Assembly: GCA_944472135.2 (NCBI GenBank) | Contig: OX235270.1 | Span: forward strand, 71,929,168-71,993,167 | Reading direction: 5' to 3' | DNA: 64,000 nt | DNA from: Trichobilharzia regenti | Taxonomy: Eukaryota; Platyhelminthes; Trematoda; Strigeidida; Schistosomatidae | Shown here: in pieces, positions 54,127 to 64,000 of the stretch | Layout of the letters: every line of letters starts with the position of its first letter | Numbering within the stretch: position 1 is the stretch's first letter | Notes under the pieces: generated by a model | What the model was told of the DNA's origin: nothing | Databases searched by the model: none | Seen by the model: the letters and a program-made list of their open reading frames with translations, nothing else | Program-made: the position numbers and the translations under genes

Positions 54127-54420
54127 GTCTGGCATCTGTTAAAGCTAAGTACATAAAATTTAGAAATGGTTGCTATATCCACTTGGGAAGGACTCATCGT
54201 TATCTGCAAGTAAGGGCTTCGGATCATATTCCTAAATGCCCTGGAAGCAAACAGTCTTCAGAAGCCATTAGTAGTAAGAACAGGAGTCCTGCCTCCTCTA
54301 TTGTGAAACATAATGTAGAGACAGGACATACAATTGTTGTTTGCACATTTTTTAAACATCTGTTTAACATCGCAAAGTTGGTCCCTTGTATCTGCTAATA
54401 CCAAAATAATGCTGTACTTA
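54127..54420 (+). pseudogene. Penelope-like GIY-YIG endonuclease remnant
   Basis: Plus strand: NGCYIHLGRTHRYLQVRASD, HIPKCPGSKQSS and SSIVKHNVETGHTIV. The YI..GRT and A.(E/D)HIPK motifs plus H...TGH match a second subtype of Penelope-like endonuclease, distinct from that at 29559-29894. The cysteine cluster before YIG is mostly lost. No reverse transcriptase is adjacent. Confidence 0.75.
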
Positions 54421-55560
54421 CCATCTGCTGAGGAGTTTTATAAATTTTCTAACCCTTATTGATTGATAAAATGATAATGATTAAAAGGTCTGCATCCTAT
54501 GTGTCTTACTCTAGCACCTGTATATCACCTCTCTTCTAACCTTCTATTAAGGCAACATTTCGTAGTTCCCGCATGAATTTGACTCACTGTAAGAATATTA
54601 AAGATTATAATTTAGACTTAGACCAAAATCTTGTAATCTATTCTTATAAAGTTTCTAAAGTCTTATTCATCTTGCACTTTTCAAATATGACCATGCCTGT
54701 ACAAACGGTATGTCAATAATGTGAATACTTAATTTGTGCGAAATATGTATTATTATTATGTATAAAACGTGTTTGGATTGCGTCCTAAAGTTTGTTGAAG
54801 CTCAAGTGTGATTAGGAAATTTAAACGACTTTTGTGAGTTCCAAAAAAACTATTCGTCAACACACGAAACCTTCTTTGGTAAACTTCGTTTTGATACTAG
54901 TCACGGGATGTACTAATATTTCTGTTATTTGGTTTGGTGATCTTCACTTTTATTTTAACCTTTGATACGTGCTTTTAATTCCACCTAGATTTATTTTCCC
55001 ACCTCCTAATTCTATTGATTTCATATGTATTCCTATGACAAGTCTATGCGTGACCAAATTGTCCAAAATGTGTGTCGCAAATACAACAACACACGATTCA
55101 GAAAAATTACGTCTTCTTATTACTTTGTTTAAATATCGCTTGTGTCGAAAGTAGTGACTGATGTAATCACACAGTGATATAAATTTCCGTAAATTCTTAC
55201 TGTTCTATCTCGTTAATGATTATATTAGTAATTACAATCATCTATACATCCTGTGACCCTTGTTTGGTTTTCTTAGCAACTCTGTAATTTCAGTGAGCTA
55301 AAAAGATTCGTTGCTGAAAAAATTAGTTAAGAGGCCGGCCGTATAGACGTTCGCGAATCGTACGGAGTATACTAACGCAAGATCTTATACCAACAACTTG
55401 TGTAGTATTCGTTTCTCGTGTGCCAAAGCAAAGCAAAAGACCGCATTCATTGTCCAAATTACGAGATATATTTCGGAGCCAAACCGCGGACTGAAGCGGA
55501 AGCTAGCTGGTTAGTTATCGTGCACGAAAGTGACACGACGGAGTACCGAATGGCAGGGAT
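54421..55560. other. No gene recognised
   Basis: AT-rich, with no supported gene on either strand. It probably includes the Penelope tail following 54420. Confidence 0.35.
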
Positions 55561-55770
55561 GCTAGACCGGAAGCCTTCAACCAAACAAGTCGACTTAAAC
55601 AGTGGTGGTCAGCATCCAATGATGAGTGATTGCTGTGGTCAATAATTTTGGGGAATTATTTACCGCTACACTTGACTGGAAGTCTTCAGCTAAACAAGTC
55701 GACTTAAACTCTAAGGTTCAGCATCCAATGTTCACTTGCGATTCCTATGGTCACGATGTATCTCTTCTCC
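55561..55770. repeat. Imperfect tandem duplication, about 110-bp unit
   Basis: Two copies of ACAAGTCGACTTAAAC... followed by CAGCATCCAATG (55584-55620 and 55694-55731), each preceded by GGAAG(C/T)CTTCA. A partial third piece, GGTCAATAATTTACCGCCAC, lies at 55791-55810. The open frame across it (55418-55645) has no known domain. Confidence 0.75.
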
Positions 55771-56304
55771 TAGACATAATCTATTTCTATGGTCAATAAT
55801 TTACCGCCACAGTGGTTTCCAGTATCGTTGATTATTTACTTTGGGTTGAGTCATTCATAAATGTATACCCTATAAAGCAAAAAGACATACTACCTGTTAA
55901 TATTGACTACTAAGTTTATAGAATTTGTGAGCTACAGAGTTAGGGATATTAGGGTCATGGGTTGTATTGAGTAGCGCGTTTAGAAGAAACGTCCACCTCT
56001 GAGTTATATTGTTGTTAATATGCAGTTCATTCTCGTCCTCGTGATGAATTTGTTAGCAGTAATTATTATCAGTACCTATATTTTATAAGAATGGTATATA
56101 AAGAAATGTACTAGTTCAGCAGTCTAACGTTAGATCCATCAGTTAAAATTGAAACAAGTGCTCATGTAAGGGAAAACTGATTATTCTAAAGTCAAATCAT
56201 CATGTAATTGATGAAGTAACTAGCATTGTTTACATGCGAATGGTTAAGGTTATTTATTTAGAAGTGATGGTAACTTTTGGTAGTGCAAATACAGTTATTG
56301 TCAA
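55771..56304. other. No gene recognised
   Basis: No supported feature apart from the partial repeat unit at 55791-55810. Confidence 0.35.
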
Positions 56305-56700
56305 CAAATCTGAGCGTAACATCAAAAAGGGAGGAAGGGTGGTGCATGCTGATAAAGAGATATAGTAGTGGTCACAAATGCGAATCGCTCCGATCTGTAA
56401 GTAAGCAAAATACATTTTCTTCACAGCTCGAGAAATAAACATGAATCTAGATCCTTAACAAAAAACAAAAAGGGTTGTACAGATCTAAATTATAGGAAAA
56501 ATGCTTTCGTTCCTACCATCTACAAACATGTTCAAATTCTTGTCAAGATGCTACACCATGTACCCTACAGAAATTCGTGAGATATCTTAGAACTCACTTC
56601 TCACTAGAATATTACTTATCTACTTCACAATGATCCTTTTATGCTCTATCTTTCCTTAGCTACCTAGGTCTTTCATTAAAGCAAAACTAACTATTTGTTC
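56305..56700. repeat. Dispersed repeat, copy 2
   Basis: Same family and orientation as 52226-52640: GCGTAACATCAAAAAGGGAG, GAAGGGTGGTGCATGCTGAT, then GAGATATAGTAGTGGTCAC. Confidence 0.7.
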
Positions 56701-56814
56701 ATATCTGTTGCTTGCTTAAAGTTTGTTTGCTTTGATTAAAAACGCAACACAACGAATGTTTGACATAAGCTGTATTTTCATCAGAAATGTCATGGTCTTC
56801 ATGGTTAGACCAAT

Positions 56815-57290
56815 ATTATTTATGTTCTTTTATTGTTCCCTTGGGTGCTTAGTGGAACATAGGGCTTCAACTACACGTTTCACTTGCTTCTGTCTTTTGG
56901 TATACTTTTCATCCGCATCCATGTTAGTATATACTATTTCAACTCCTCTTCAAACGATCTCCTCCATGTCACCCTTGGACATCCCACTCGCCGCTTCCCT
57001 CTCGGGTTCCACTCGAGCAATGGCCTGACGCGTGATGTCACCAGAGGCCTTCTCAGCGAGTGTCCAATCCATCTCCACTTTCTCCTGCATATTTGTTGGC
57101 TGGCGATTGGTTCTTGTTTGTTTCTTCCCACAGTTTCTTGTTGGTGATTCTTTCCGACCTGGCCATCTGATCTTCAGTATAGAGCGAGGACAGTTGTTGT
57201 TGGTAAAGGTTTGCAATAGCCTGCTGTAAATATTCTTTGTGACCCACCCGCCAAATTTCTGATCTGTATAGAAGAACTGACTGACTTGTT
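56815..57290 (-). pseudogene. LINE 3' fragment (C-terminus and 3' end)
   Basis: The minus strand reads LLQTFTNNNCPRSILKIRWP, then after a shift RRKWRWIGHSLRRPLVTSRV, EWNPRGKRRVGCPRVTWRR. These are the last blocks of schistosome non-LTR reverse transcriptases (R.L..IRWP, R.W.WIGH.LRR, WNP.G.R..GRP..TWRR). The 3' end carries GAAGCCCTATGTTCCACTAA, like the LINE at 62475. Frame broken. Confidence 0.82.
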
Positions 57291-57707
57291 GTTTTTATTG
57301 AGGATGCGTCTTCTTCTTAGCCACAGGTTATTCATGAAGGAGCTCATAATATCTTCGCAATCCGAAACTGAATGATTATCAGGACTAATATGCCTTATTT
57401 AACAGAATTACTAGTGGTAGGATGCATCTGCTGGCTGCTATTTACAGAAAGGTATATTTACTACAAACTCTGTTACATTTCAGAAGTAACGTCCATGGTA
57501 TTCTTCTTGTCCCAATTCACACTGATCTCAAGATAAGTTGATGCCATTTAATGCACCGAGCAGTTACGGTCCTCCAAAATTCCATCCCATATCCGATATC
57601 GTTTTTACCGGCTAGAATAATATTAAATATATCTACAGAAACTATTTTAACATGCTTCCACAGATTTCATTTTAAACAGAAATCAATCAGTCAACATATG
57701 CATACAG

Positions 57708-57750
<43 letters not shown>

Positions 57751-57833
57751 ACACTATTCCGAACAATAATGATCATACACAATTAAACTTTCAGCATTAC
57801 GTATCCAGATGAAAGAGCGATGAAGATATTCAG
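57291..57833. other. No gene; AT microsatellite at the right
   Basis: No supported coding region. It includes the (AT)n run at 57711-57741. Confidence 0.35.
57711..57741. repeat. (AT)n microsatellite
   Basis: About 30 bp of AT dinucleotides, directly visible. Confidence 0.95.
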
Positions 57834-59235
57834 TTACCAGGGCAGAGAAAGGGTGATAACTGTTTCTTTCGGAACGCATAAATCGGGTTTCAGGTGCTTT
57901 AGGGAGATGGAAAACTTGAGGAGAATCGAGCTCTTTTGCCTATTGATAATTTTGAACGATTTCGCGACATCCACCTCATGATCCTTGTCAAAGATTTGCC
58001 TGGCGATTGCCTTGTTTAAAGCATTTGCTCCCTTTAACATAAGCTTTTCGGTACGTGTACACAAAATCGTAGATATTCTCTTCTTTCTGTTCTTCCAATG
58101 TAACTGCTCCAGTAAATTTGTATATACAGTTGGAGTTAAGATGAGAAGGATATCTATGGATTTTTGATTACACCAAAAAGCAAATTGTTCGATAGAAGGG
58201 ACGAGCTTGGCTGCAGGAAAGGCTATGGCTAGTGACGTACTCAGTCTTCTGTTGACCATTGCTTCAATGTTTTCATCTTTATAATCAAGTTGAATGTAGA
58301 TTGGCTTTTTCTCCACTGTGATTTGTTTTACATTTGGGACTTCAGATCTTCCATACTTGTTAATGAACCTTTGAGGGTAACCATTACCCTTCAACATCTC
58401 AAGAAACACAAATTCTTCTAATTTGTCTATAGGTCATATTCTACCCACTGTATAGTACAGAGTCTTGAATAGTCCACGTTAAAAGTTATTTGGACAATAG
58501 CTATTAAAATGTAAGTATTGTCCTTTCCAAGTAGGGCTTTCGATAAATTGACTTCCGAAGACAACCGTCTTCTAGGCGTTGCATGGCAATGTCAAGGTAG
58601 TGGAACTTTTTATCACTTTCATGTTCCATAGTAAACTCAATTTTGGTATGTGTGTCATTGAATAATCTGAGTAAGTGTGAAGCATGGCTTTCATTGTTGC
58701 ACACTACAAATGTGTCATCGACATAATGACAGTAAGTTGTTTCGTGGATTGCATGCTTCAAGGTTGGACATGAATATATTTTCTAATTCAGGGCTAAGTG
58801 GACTGCCCATAGATACACCATCTATTCGGAGTTAAAGGATGTTGTCAGACTAGTATTGCACATCCATGGTACACATGAGCAGTAGTCGTTTGAATTTTGA
58901 CTCTGGGAGTGGAAGAAGATTGGACTGCTGACCTCAATAGCTTCGTTGATTAGAATCGTTGTGAACAAGGAGGTTACATCAAATGACACCATGAACTCAT
59001 TTAAAATGTTCATGTGGCTCACGCTTTCAGAGAAATGAAATGAGTCTTTCATGGTGTGCACAGCTAGCCGTTGACAAATAGGTTCCAACCACTTTATTCT
59101 GCAAAAACTGTTGTTCTTGGTTTATTCAAATTCATTAAGTGGAATAAATGTTTGAAATCTTCGTTGAGTTGGATGATGTAGAACTCATTTCGATCAGTCT
59201 CATCATTCGAATAACTCTCACTGTGTACAAGATAT
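57834..59235 (-). pseudogene. Penelope-like element, reverse transcriptase plus endonuclease, decayed
   Basis: Minus strand, in order: FKHLFHLMNLNK and RIKWLEPICQRLAVH (59235-59050), MVSFDVTSLFTTILINEA (palm entry, 58980), the catalytic box HYVDDTFVVCNNESHASHLL (58730-58670), KFHYLDIAMQRLEDG, SIYRKP, then GNGYPQRFINKY, MVNRRLSTSLAIAFPAAKL, and a GIY-YIG region reduced to HWKNRKKRISTI with NALNKAIARQIFDKDHEVD. The YVDD aspartates are intact; the YIG and GRT residues are lost. Frames change at least at 58820 and 58450. Confidence 0.85.
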
Positions 59236-60289
59236 CACCTGATACTTACCACATACTGTACAAGTAAGATGCGATATACTTAAATTAAGAGAGTTTCTGT
59301 AAATGTAAAATTAGACCTAAAAGAACTTCACCAGATGGTAATGGTAGCTTTATGGATGTTAGAAGCACCCAACCCATTGGCTTTCGGAAGAATTTTGAGC
59401 CTTTGCTATGACTTTACGTTAGGAGAATCACGTTTCATAAATTTACATTCAGAAGTAGTTGTTTCGGCCATATGATTTGACTAATGAAGTTCAACTCAGT
59501 GCAATTTAGCGTTATATAAAAGTTGTTGCGAATTTAAATATTATTATAGAGATATTCTCGCCCTTCATTAGTACGACTTTGACTCAAACTGGGCAATCGT
59601 CTGAATGAATCTTCACTCTTATCCAAAACGAAAACCCCTGTTTTTTCTAATTTACAACGAAATTCAAAAGAGACCAAAGTCAAGTTTAAGTAGTATGTCT
59701 ACCAGTGACTATGCACGCAGTCATCTTTTTACACATCTTGTTATTAGTTATAACTTTACCTTCGACCGGAAATAGCTCTCGAACTTTCTCACCCCTTTGT
59801 CATATATTCACGAATGTAAAGCGTAGTTGATGACTTCGTCCAGAAAATTTGATTCGCTGCAACCATATTTTTTTTTAAGAATTGAACTAATTGAAGATGT
59901 ACTTTAAATAGCATTATACTTTACACTAATTAAGTTTGAACTATTGAGTGTAATGTTCAGAAAATTATGTATCCGAAAATGTTTAGAGTAGTGGCCATGG
60001 ATGTGCATAGATTAATCAGGAGAAAAGCAAACTGACGGTTAAGCCTGTTCCAAAGCGTATGTGCTAAATCGAAATCCTAGGCATACAAAAGTGACTTACT
60101 GGATTTTTAGCTGATTTTAGTCGCTTTATTACCAAACCACTTATTTTTGTGCCTAATTATATCTTGGATATGGAAAACACTCCACAAACTAATATGTCAG
60201 AATTTATAATCAAAGAACAATTGAGAAAGAAGATGTTAAGTCTGCTGCACAAGGAGAAGTATCGAATACTCCACAGCCTTTTCTTGTAA
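59236..60289. other. No gene recognised
   Basis: Probably includes the 5' end of the minus-strand Penelope-like element and intergenic DNA. No motif is supported. Confidence 0.35.
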
Positions 60290-60660
60290 AGACATCAACA
60301 AGGTGAAAAATAATTTACCCAAATCATTAGGTATCCAACTCATCAGTATCGCCGAAGTTTTGACCATCAAACAGAAAAGCCGGATCTCTGTATACAGAAA
60401 ATGTTTGTTCAACCCGTCCAACCCTCATGATCTTACTCCGTCCGTGATAAAGTATGATAATTTTTGTTCATATTTTGGCTCTACCTACTTCTCGTTTTAT
60501 TTATTCAGTTTGTATACCATTCCCTTATTACACCGATTGTTACTATTATTATACTCACTTTGAATCGATTCCAATATTATTCCACTTGTCAACTGAATCA
60601 TATTTTTTACAATGTTAAGTTCTATAATAACAACTTTCACACTATGCTATGTAACGTCCT
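60290..60660 (+). mobile_element. Penelope-like element 3' end and tail
   Basis: The plus strand reads SLGIQLISIAEVLTIKQKSR then ISVYRKCLFNP, equivalent to the C-terminus ...TAEAL.I...P.LCVQK of Penelope-like proteins, followed by an AT-rich tail with TCAGTTTGTATACCATTCCC like those at 15290 and 26360. Confidence 0.6.
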
Positions 60661-60663
60661 TAC

Positions 60664-60810
60664 TTGAAGTCAACTGGTTGATAGTGGCTAGCAGTGAAAT
60701 CCAGGATGCGCATTTTGTCTTATTTAAGACTCATTGTAGGTATGTACCTGCATTCTCCAGTGCGCATCCTGGCTTCCACTGCTAGTCACCATCCACCAGT
60801 TCACTTCTAA
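60664..60810 (-). ncRNA. Smα hammerhead relic inside a near-perfect palindrome
   Basis: The minus strand reads TACAATGAGTCTTAAATAAG then ACAAAATGCGCATCCTGGAT TTCACTGC. In schistosome hammerheads the corresponding text is CTGATGAGTC, a stem II, GACGAAACGCG and CGTCCTGGATTCCACTGC; here CTGATGA became CAATGA and GAAA became AAAA, so it should not cleave. The flank TAGCAGTGAAATCCAGGATG (60689 on) recurs inverted at 60761-60784 (22 of 24 match), and similarity runs out to 60664 and 60810. Confidence 0.72.
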
Positions 60811-61099
60811 CTACATGGCCAAACATCGTCGAAGCATCTGCACAAGAAGCTGACATGTCAACCTGACACCGAGCACTTCGGTCCAATCAATCAACGGGAA
60901 AATCTAAATTTAATCAAATGAATTTATCCATTCTTAATGACAAAATCAAATTCATCGCCGATGGCCTTTCTAATCGGAAGGAAAAGTAACTTCGCACTTA
61001 GTAAAACTTCGTGGCATGGATTTTACTGATAGATATGAGTTTAATTCATTGAAACCCATGAGATCTGACTTCCAAACCTTATCGATTACCCAAGATTCA

Positions 61100-62390
61100 A
61101 ATCCATTATGTCCAATTCTATCAACCTGTCACTGTTCCACATATAAACTGGCTAAATGCTTGGGTGATGTTTTAAGCCTATGAATTATGTAAGTCTGCTT
61201 TGAAAGATACATTTGAGTTTGTTGACTTTCTTGAAGATATGGACATGAAAGATAAGAAAACGTATTCTTTTGATGTTTATTCCTTGATTACTAATGAGCT
61301 TTTGATTATGACCGTTGATACTCTTTGTGACTATATATGTTCAAAGTTGTTTTCCATTCCCTATTCCTTTAACGTATTTGAAAGATTTATTACCATTATG
61401 TACTACTGACAACATCCATTTCACGTTTGAAGGTGAGCACTTTCGACAGGTGGATGGCATCGCTATGGAGATTCCATTAGGACCTTTGTTAGCGGATGTT
61501 TATATGTCTTATGTTGAAAACTTGTTCCCTGACTTAATTGCTAAATTGACCTTCTATAGGATATATGTAGATGATATTATTTTGTTATGTGATGATCATG
61601 AAGATGCTAGTCTTTTTTTGGATAAACTTAACTCCGTGCAGAAACATATAAGTCTTACATGCGAGGAAGAAAGTCGCAGACAGCTTTTATTTTTAGATAT
61701 TTTTCTGAGTCTAAGAGATGATGGTTTAATACGGTTATCAATTTACAGAAAGCCTACTTGGACAGGGCAATAATTAAATTTTCATAGCTCCTGTCTACTA
61801 CAGTTTAAGAGAGGCTTAGTGAAGTGCTTATTCACGAGGATACAGCGTATTTGTACGGCTGATTTCATTGAGAAGCAAAATAAAATACTGATGGATACTC
61901 TTGTTTAAAACGGATATCCATTAAGGTTTTTAAACAGATGTAGATGTTAATTGGTCTTAAAACGTACAATATATTCTGCCCCTTAGAAAGATGTCTTCAT
62001 CAAATTACCATACAACGGGAAGTAAACAGTAGGATTTTGAGACGGAGAATAAAGTCGTTCATTCGTAGGACCTATTATTCCATCACTGAAAAAGCAAAAA
62101 TTATGTTCCACTGCAAACTTCAAAGGTGCAGAAGTGAATGTTTCACATCCCACACTATTTAGGAATTTAGGTAGGAAGGAGTAATCGTGCCTTGCATGTG
62201 AAGGCGAGAGGGCGTACTATAAAAGGGTTAAAAAGACAGGCAAACTTAGGAAAATCAATAGACGCAAATGGCAGACTACCAAATTCGTCCATAGCCAAAG
62301 ATCTAATCGACATAAACCATAAGACTGATGTCAACACAGCTTTTGCGGCCATCTATAAAAATGGTCAAGGGCGCCTATTAAAATAATCTG
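61100..62390 (+). pseudogene. Penelope-like element, reverse transcriptase plus endonuclease, decayed
   Basis: Plus strand: ALKDTFEFVDFLEDMDMKDK, TYSFDVYSLITNELL, a frameshift near 61390, then FTFEGEHFRQVDGIAMEIPL, GPLLADVYMSYVENLF, the catalytic box YRIYVDDIILLCDD, RRQLLFLDIFLSLRDDGL, SIYRKPTWTG, and later LKTYNIFCPLERCL and an endonuclease end HVKARGRTIKGLKRQA, SSIAKDLIDINHKTDVNTAF. The usual MG(S/T)PLGP loop reads MEIPLGP. YVDD is intact, YIG is absent. It is in opposite orientation to the copy at 57834-59235. Confidence 0.85.
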
Positions 62391-62474
62391 AGGCCATAGC
62401 TATTCATAAACATAAGTTTGTTATTACTCTTAAACTAACTTGAAAATCCCATCTGACTGCATAACCAAACGTTG

Positions 62475-64000
62475 CATTATTATTGTTCCCCTGGGTTCCA
62501 ACTGGAACATAGGGCTTCGACAAAATATCTCCACTTTGTTCTGTTTTCTGCCATCCTCTTCAACTGGGTCCACGGTTGACCATAAACTCATCCTTTCCTC
62601 CTCCTCACACGGTTTCCTCCATGTCACCCTCGCACTGGCGACGCACTTGTCGCTTCTCATTTGAATTCCACCCTAGAATGACATGCATTGCTCGCAATGT
62701 CATTCGATGGTCACCTCAATCCATGTCTGGTCAATCCATCATCATTTTCTCCCACATATTCGTTGGGCGGTGGGCTCTTGGTATGTTGTTCACTGTCAGA
62801 GTTTCGTGTTACTAATTCCTTCCAGCCGTTTGATCTTCAGTACGCAGCCAGTGAAGGCGGCCGTCAATAAAAGTCTGCAACACGCCATGTTTCCGACCCG
62901 TACAAAAGAACTGACTCACTTGACATTGATGAAGAAAGTGCGAATCTTGTTCTTTATGCTGTCTGAGAGCAGAAGATTTCCAAAATGGTTCAGGTTGATG
63001 AAGGCGTATCTTGCCTTTCCGATTCTGACTGACTTTGGCATCTTCATCCGTCCCACTGGCCTGTAGTTGAAATTATGCTTCCTGGCTGGTTAAGTGAAGG
63101 AGGTAACCTCTGTAAAATCTCTCCCATTGATGGTGACTGGTGCTGGTTGTTGCTGCTGTTGGTGGTGGTTTGTTATCTTCGTCCCCTCCGTCTCCTCTAT
63201 GTTCACCTGCAGTCCTGTCTTTGACGCCTCTTCAACCAATTTGGTGGTTTTCGCCTGTATGTCTTCAAGTTTGTGTGAAATTAGACATATATCATCTGTG
63301 GAATCTAGATCTGCTAGGTCTTCTTATCGGTGGTCCAGAGTATTCCTGTCTTCTCCTTCCAGTGGAATGCATATTTCAGTCTACCACAGCTAAGAATATG
63401 ACCACTGATAATAGGCAGCCAGCTAATCTTACTCCTGTCTTCACTTCAAACGCCTCGCTGAGGTTTCCGTTGTGGATCATCTAACAAGTGGCATCGACAT
63501 ATAGCCAGCTGCTGAATGAGGTTTATAAAGACTTGGGCACTGCCTGCCACAGTGTTGAAGCAGTTTCCAAATTACGCTTTGGTCAACGCTGTCTGCCGAA
63601 GGCCTTTTCTAAGTGGATGAAGTTGAGGTGGGAGAGGTTTAACTGCCATCCTCTATTTTGTCCTGTGATGAAGATGCGTACAGTTGCAGTTTGATCGGCA
63701 TATGATTTACCTTTCCTGACTCCAGCTTTTTCTCGTCAGTGGGATGGAGTTCTGTATCCAGTGTGTCGTTTATTCTTTCCAGAAGGATGCAGCTTAGTAT
63801 TTTACTTGGTGTGGGGAAGAGCATGATTCCATTGCAATTTTTGCAGACCGAAGCGTAAGTCGCCCTTCTTCGTTAGCTTCTTCTAATCAGTAGGTACCTT
63901 TTTTCTTTCCAAACCTTTTGCAATAATGGCGTCAGCATAACTGCTACAGTATGTGAGTCTGTTTTCAGTGCTTTGGGGTGAGAGAATTTCATCTGGTCCT
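62475..64000 (-). pseudogene. LINE reverse transcriptase, runs off the right edge
   Basis: Minus strand from the edge inward: GPDEILSPQSTENRLTYCSS, WNHALPHTK...LHPS (fingers), a frameshifted QTATVRIFI, EKAFGRQ (palm A), MIHNGNLSEAFEVKTGVR, the box DLDSTDDICLISH, TGLQVN, PAPVTI, a C-terminal part and the 3' end GAAGCCCTATGTTCCAGTTG with an AAT-rich tail at 62475-62485. Order and motifs are those of a non-LTR reverse transcriptase; many frameshifts. 62690-63485 is nearly identical, in reverse, to 25110-25910. Confidence 0.82.

Noticed and set aside
1..64000. Bacterial-type features: operons, ribosome binding sites, CRISPR arrays, insertion sequences
   Set aside because: Introns, SINEs, LINEs and an MCU gene show a eukaryotic nuclear sequence; no repeat-spacer array is present.

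Overview
The window looks like nuclear DNA of a schistosome or close relative (a trematode flatworm). It is AT-rich, intron-rich and packed with repeats typical of schistosomes: Smα-like SINEs carrying hammerhead-ribozyme relics, an RTE/SR2-like LINE, CR1-like LINEs, many Penelope-like elements, a Merlin remnant and a CACTA (SmTRC1-like) transposon. There are no operons, CRISPR arrays or rRNA genes. I did not try to fix the species.

Region 1 (about 1-19,300) holds the only host gene I can recognise, the mitochondrial calcium uniporter pore subunit MCU. It lies on the minus strand in at least five exons (19271-19037, 11708-11604, 8922-8762, 7778-7575, 6419-6174). Splice sites and phases agree at every junction. 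The 5' exon(s) with the mitochondrial targeting sequence were not found. The introns carry Smα copies, a tRNA-headed SINE, a CR1-like LINE tail, a Penelope tail and microsatellites. An RTE LINE fragment (690-1945) lies downstream of the gene.

Region 2 (19,300-30,000) has no recognisable host exon. It holds Smα and tRNA-headed SINEs, a LINE fragment (25110-25910) that is nearly identical to one in opposite orientation at 62690-63485, a Merlin transposase relic (about 27900-28760), and Penelope remnants, one of them bracketed by an inverted repeat.

Region 3 (30,124-44,422) is a nested transposon stack. The host is a minus-strand CACTA-like element with a DUF4806-like exon and a broken transposase. 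A pol-deleted Ty3/gypsy element (31583-37588) sits inside it, and a 3.8-kb gag-only BEL/Pao element (copy A, 32377-36153) is inserted in that gypsy with a 5-bp duplication GCTGG. A second BEL copy (B, 39078-42862) splits the CACTA transposase.

Region 4 (44,560-51,430) is a CR1-like LINE on the minus strand, broken by two tRNA-headed SINEs and a third BEL copy (C, 46555-50479, 5-bp duplication GTAAA).

Region 5 (51,430-64,000) is mostly decayed Penelope, LINE and dispersed repeats, with a Smα/hammerhead palindrome at 60664-60810 and a LINE running off the right edge.

The most distinctive system is the BEL family. Its three copies have paired LTRs and target duplications but no pol. Their single long gag ends in a hydrophobic, membrane-like segment, and it is followed by a tandem unit that carries a small hairpin and a GTAAGT motif.
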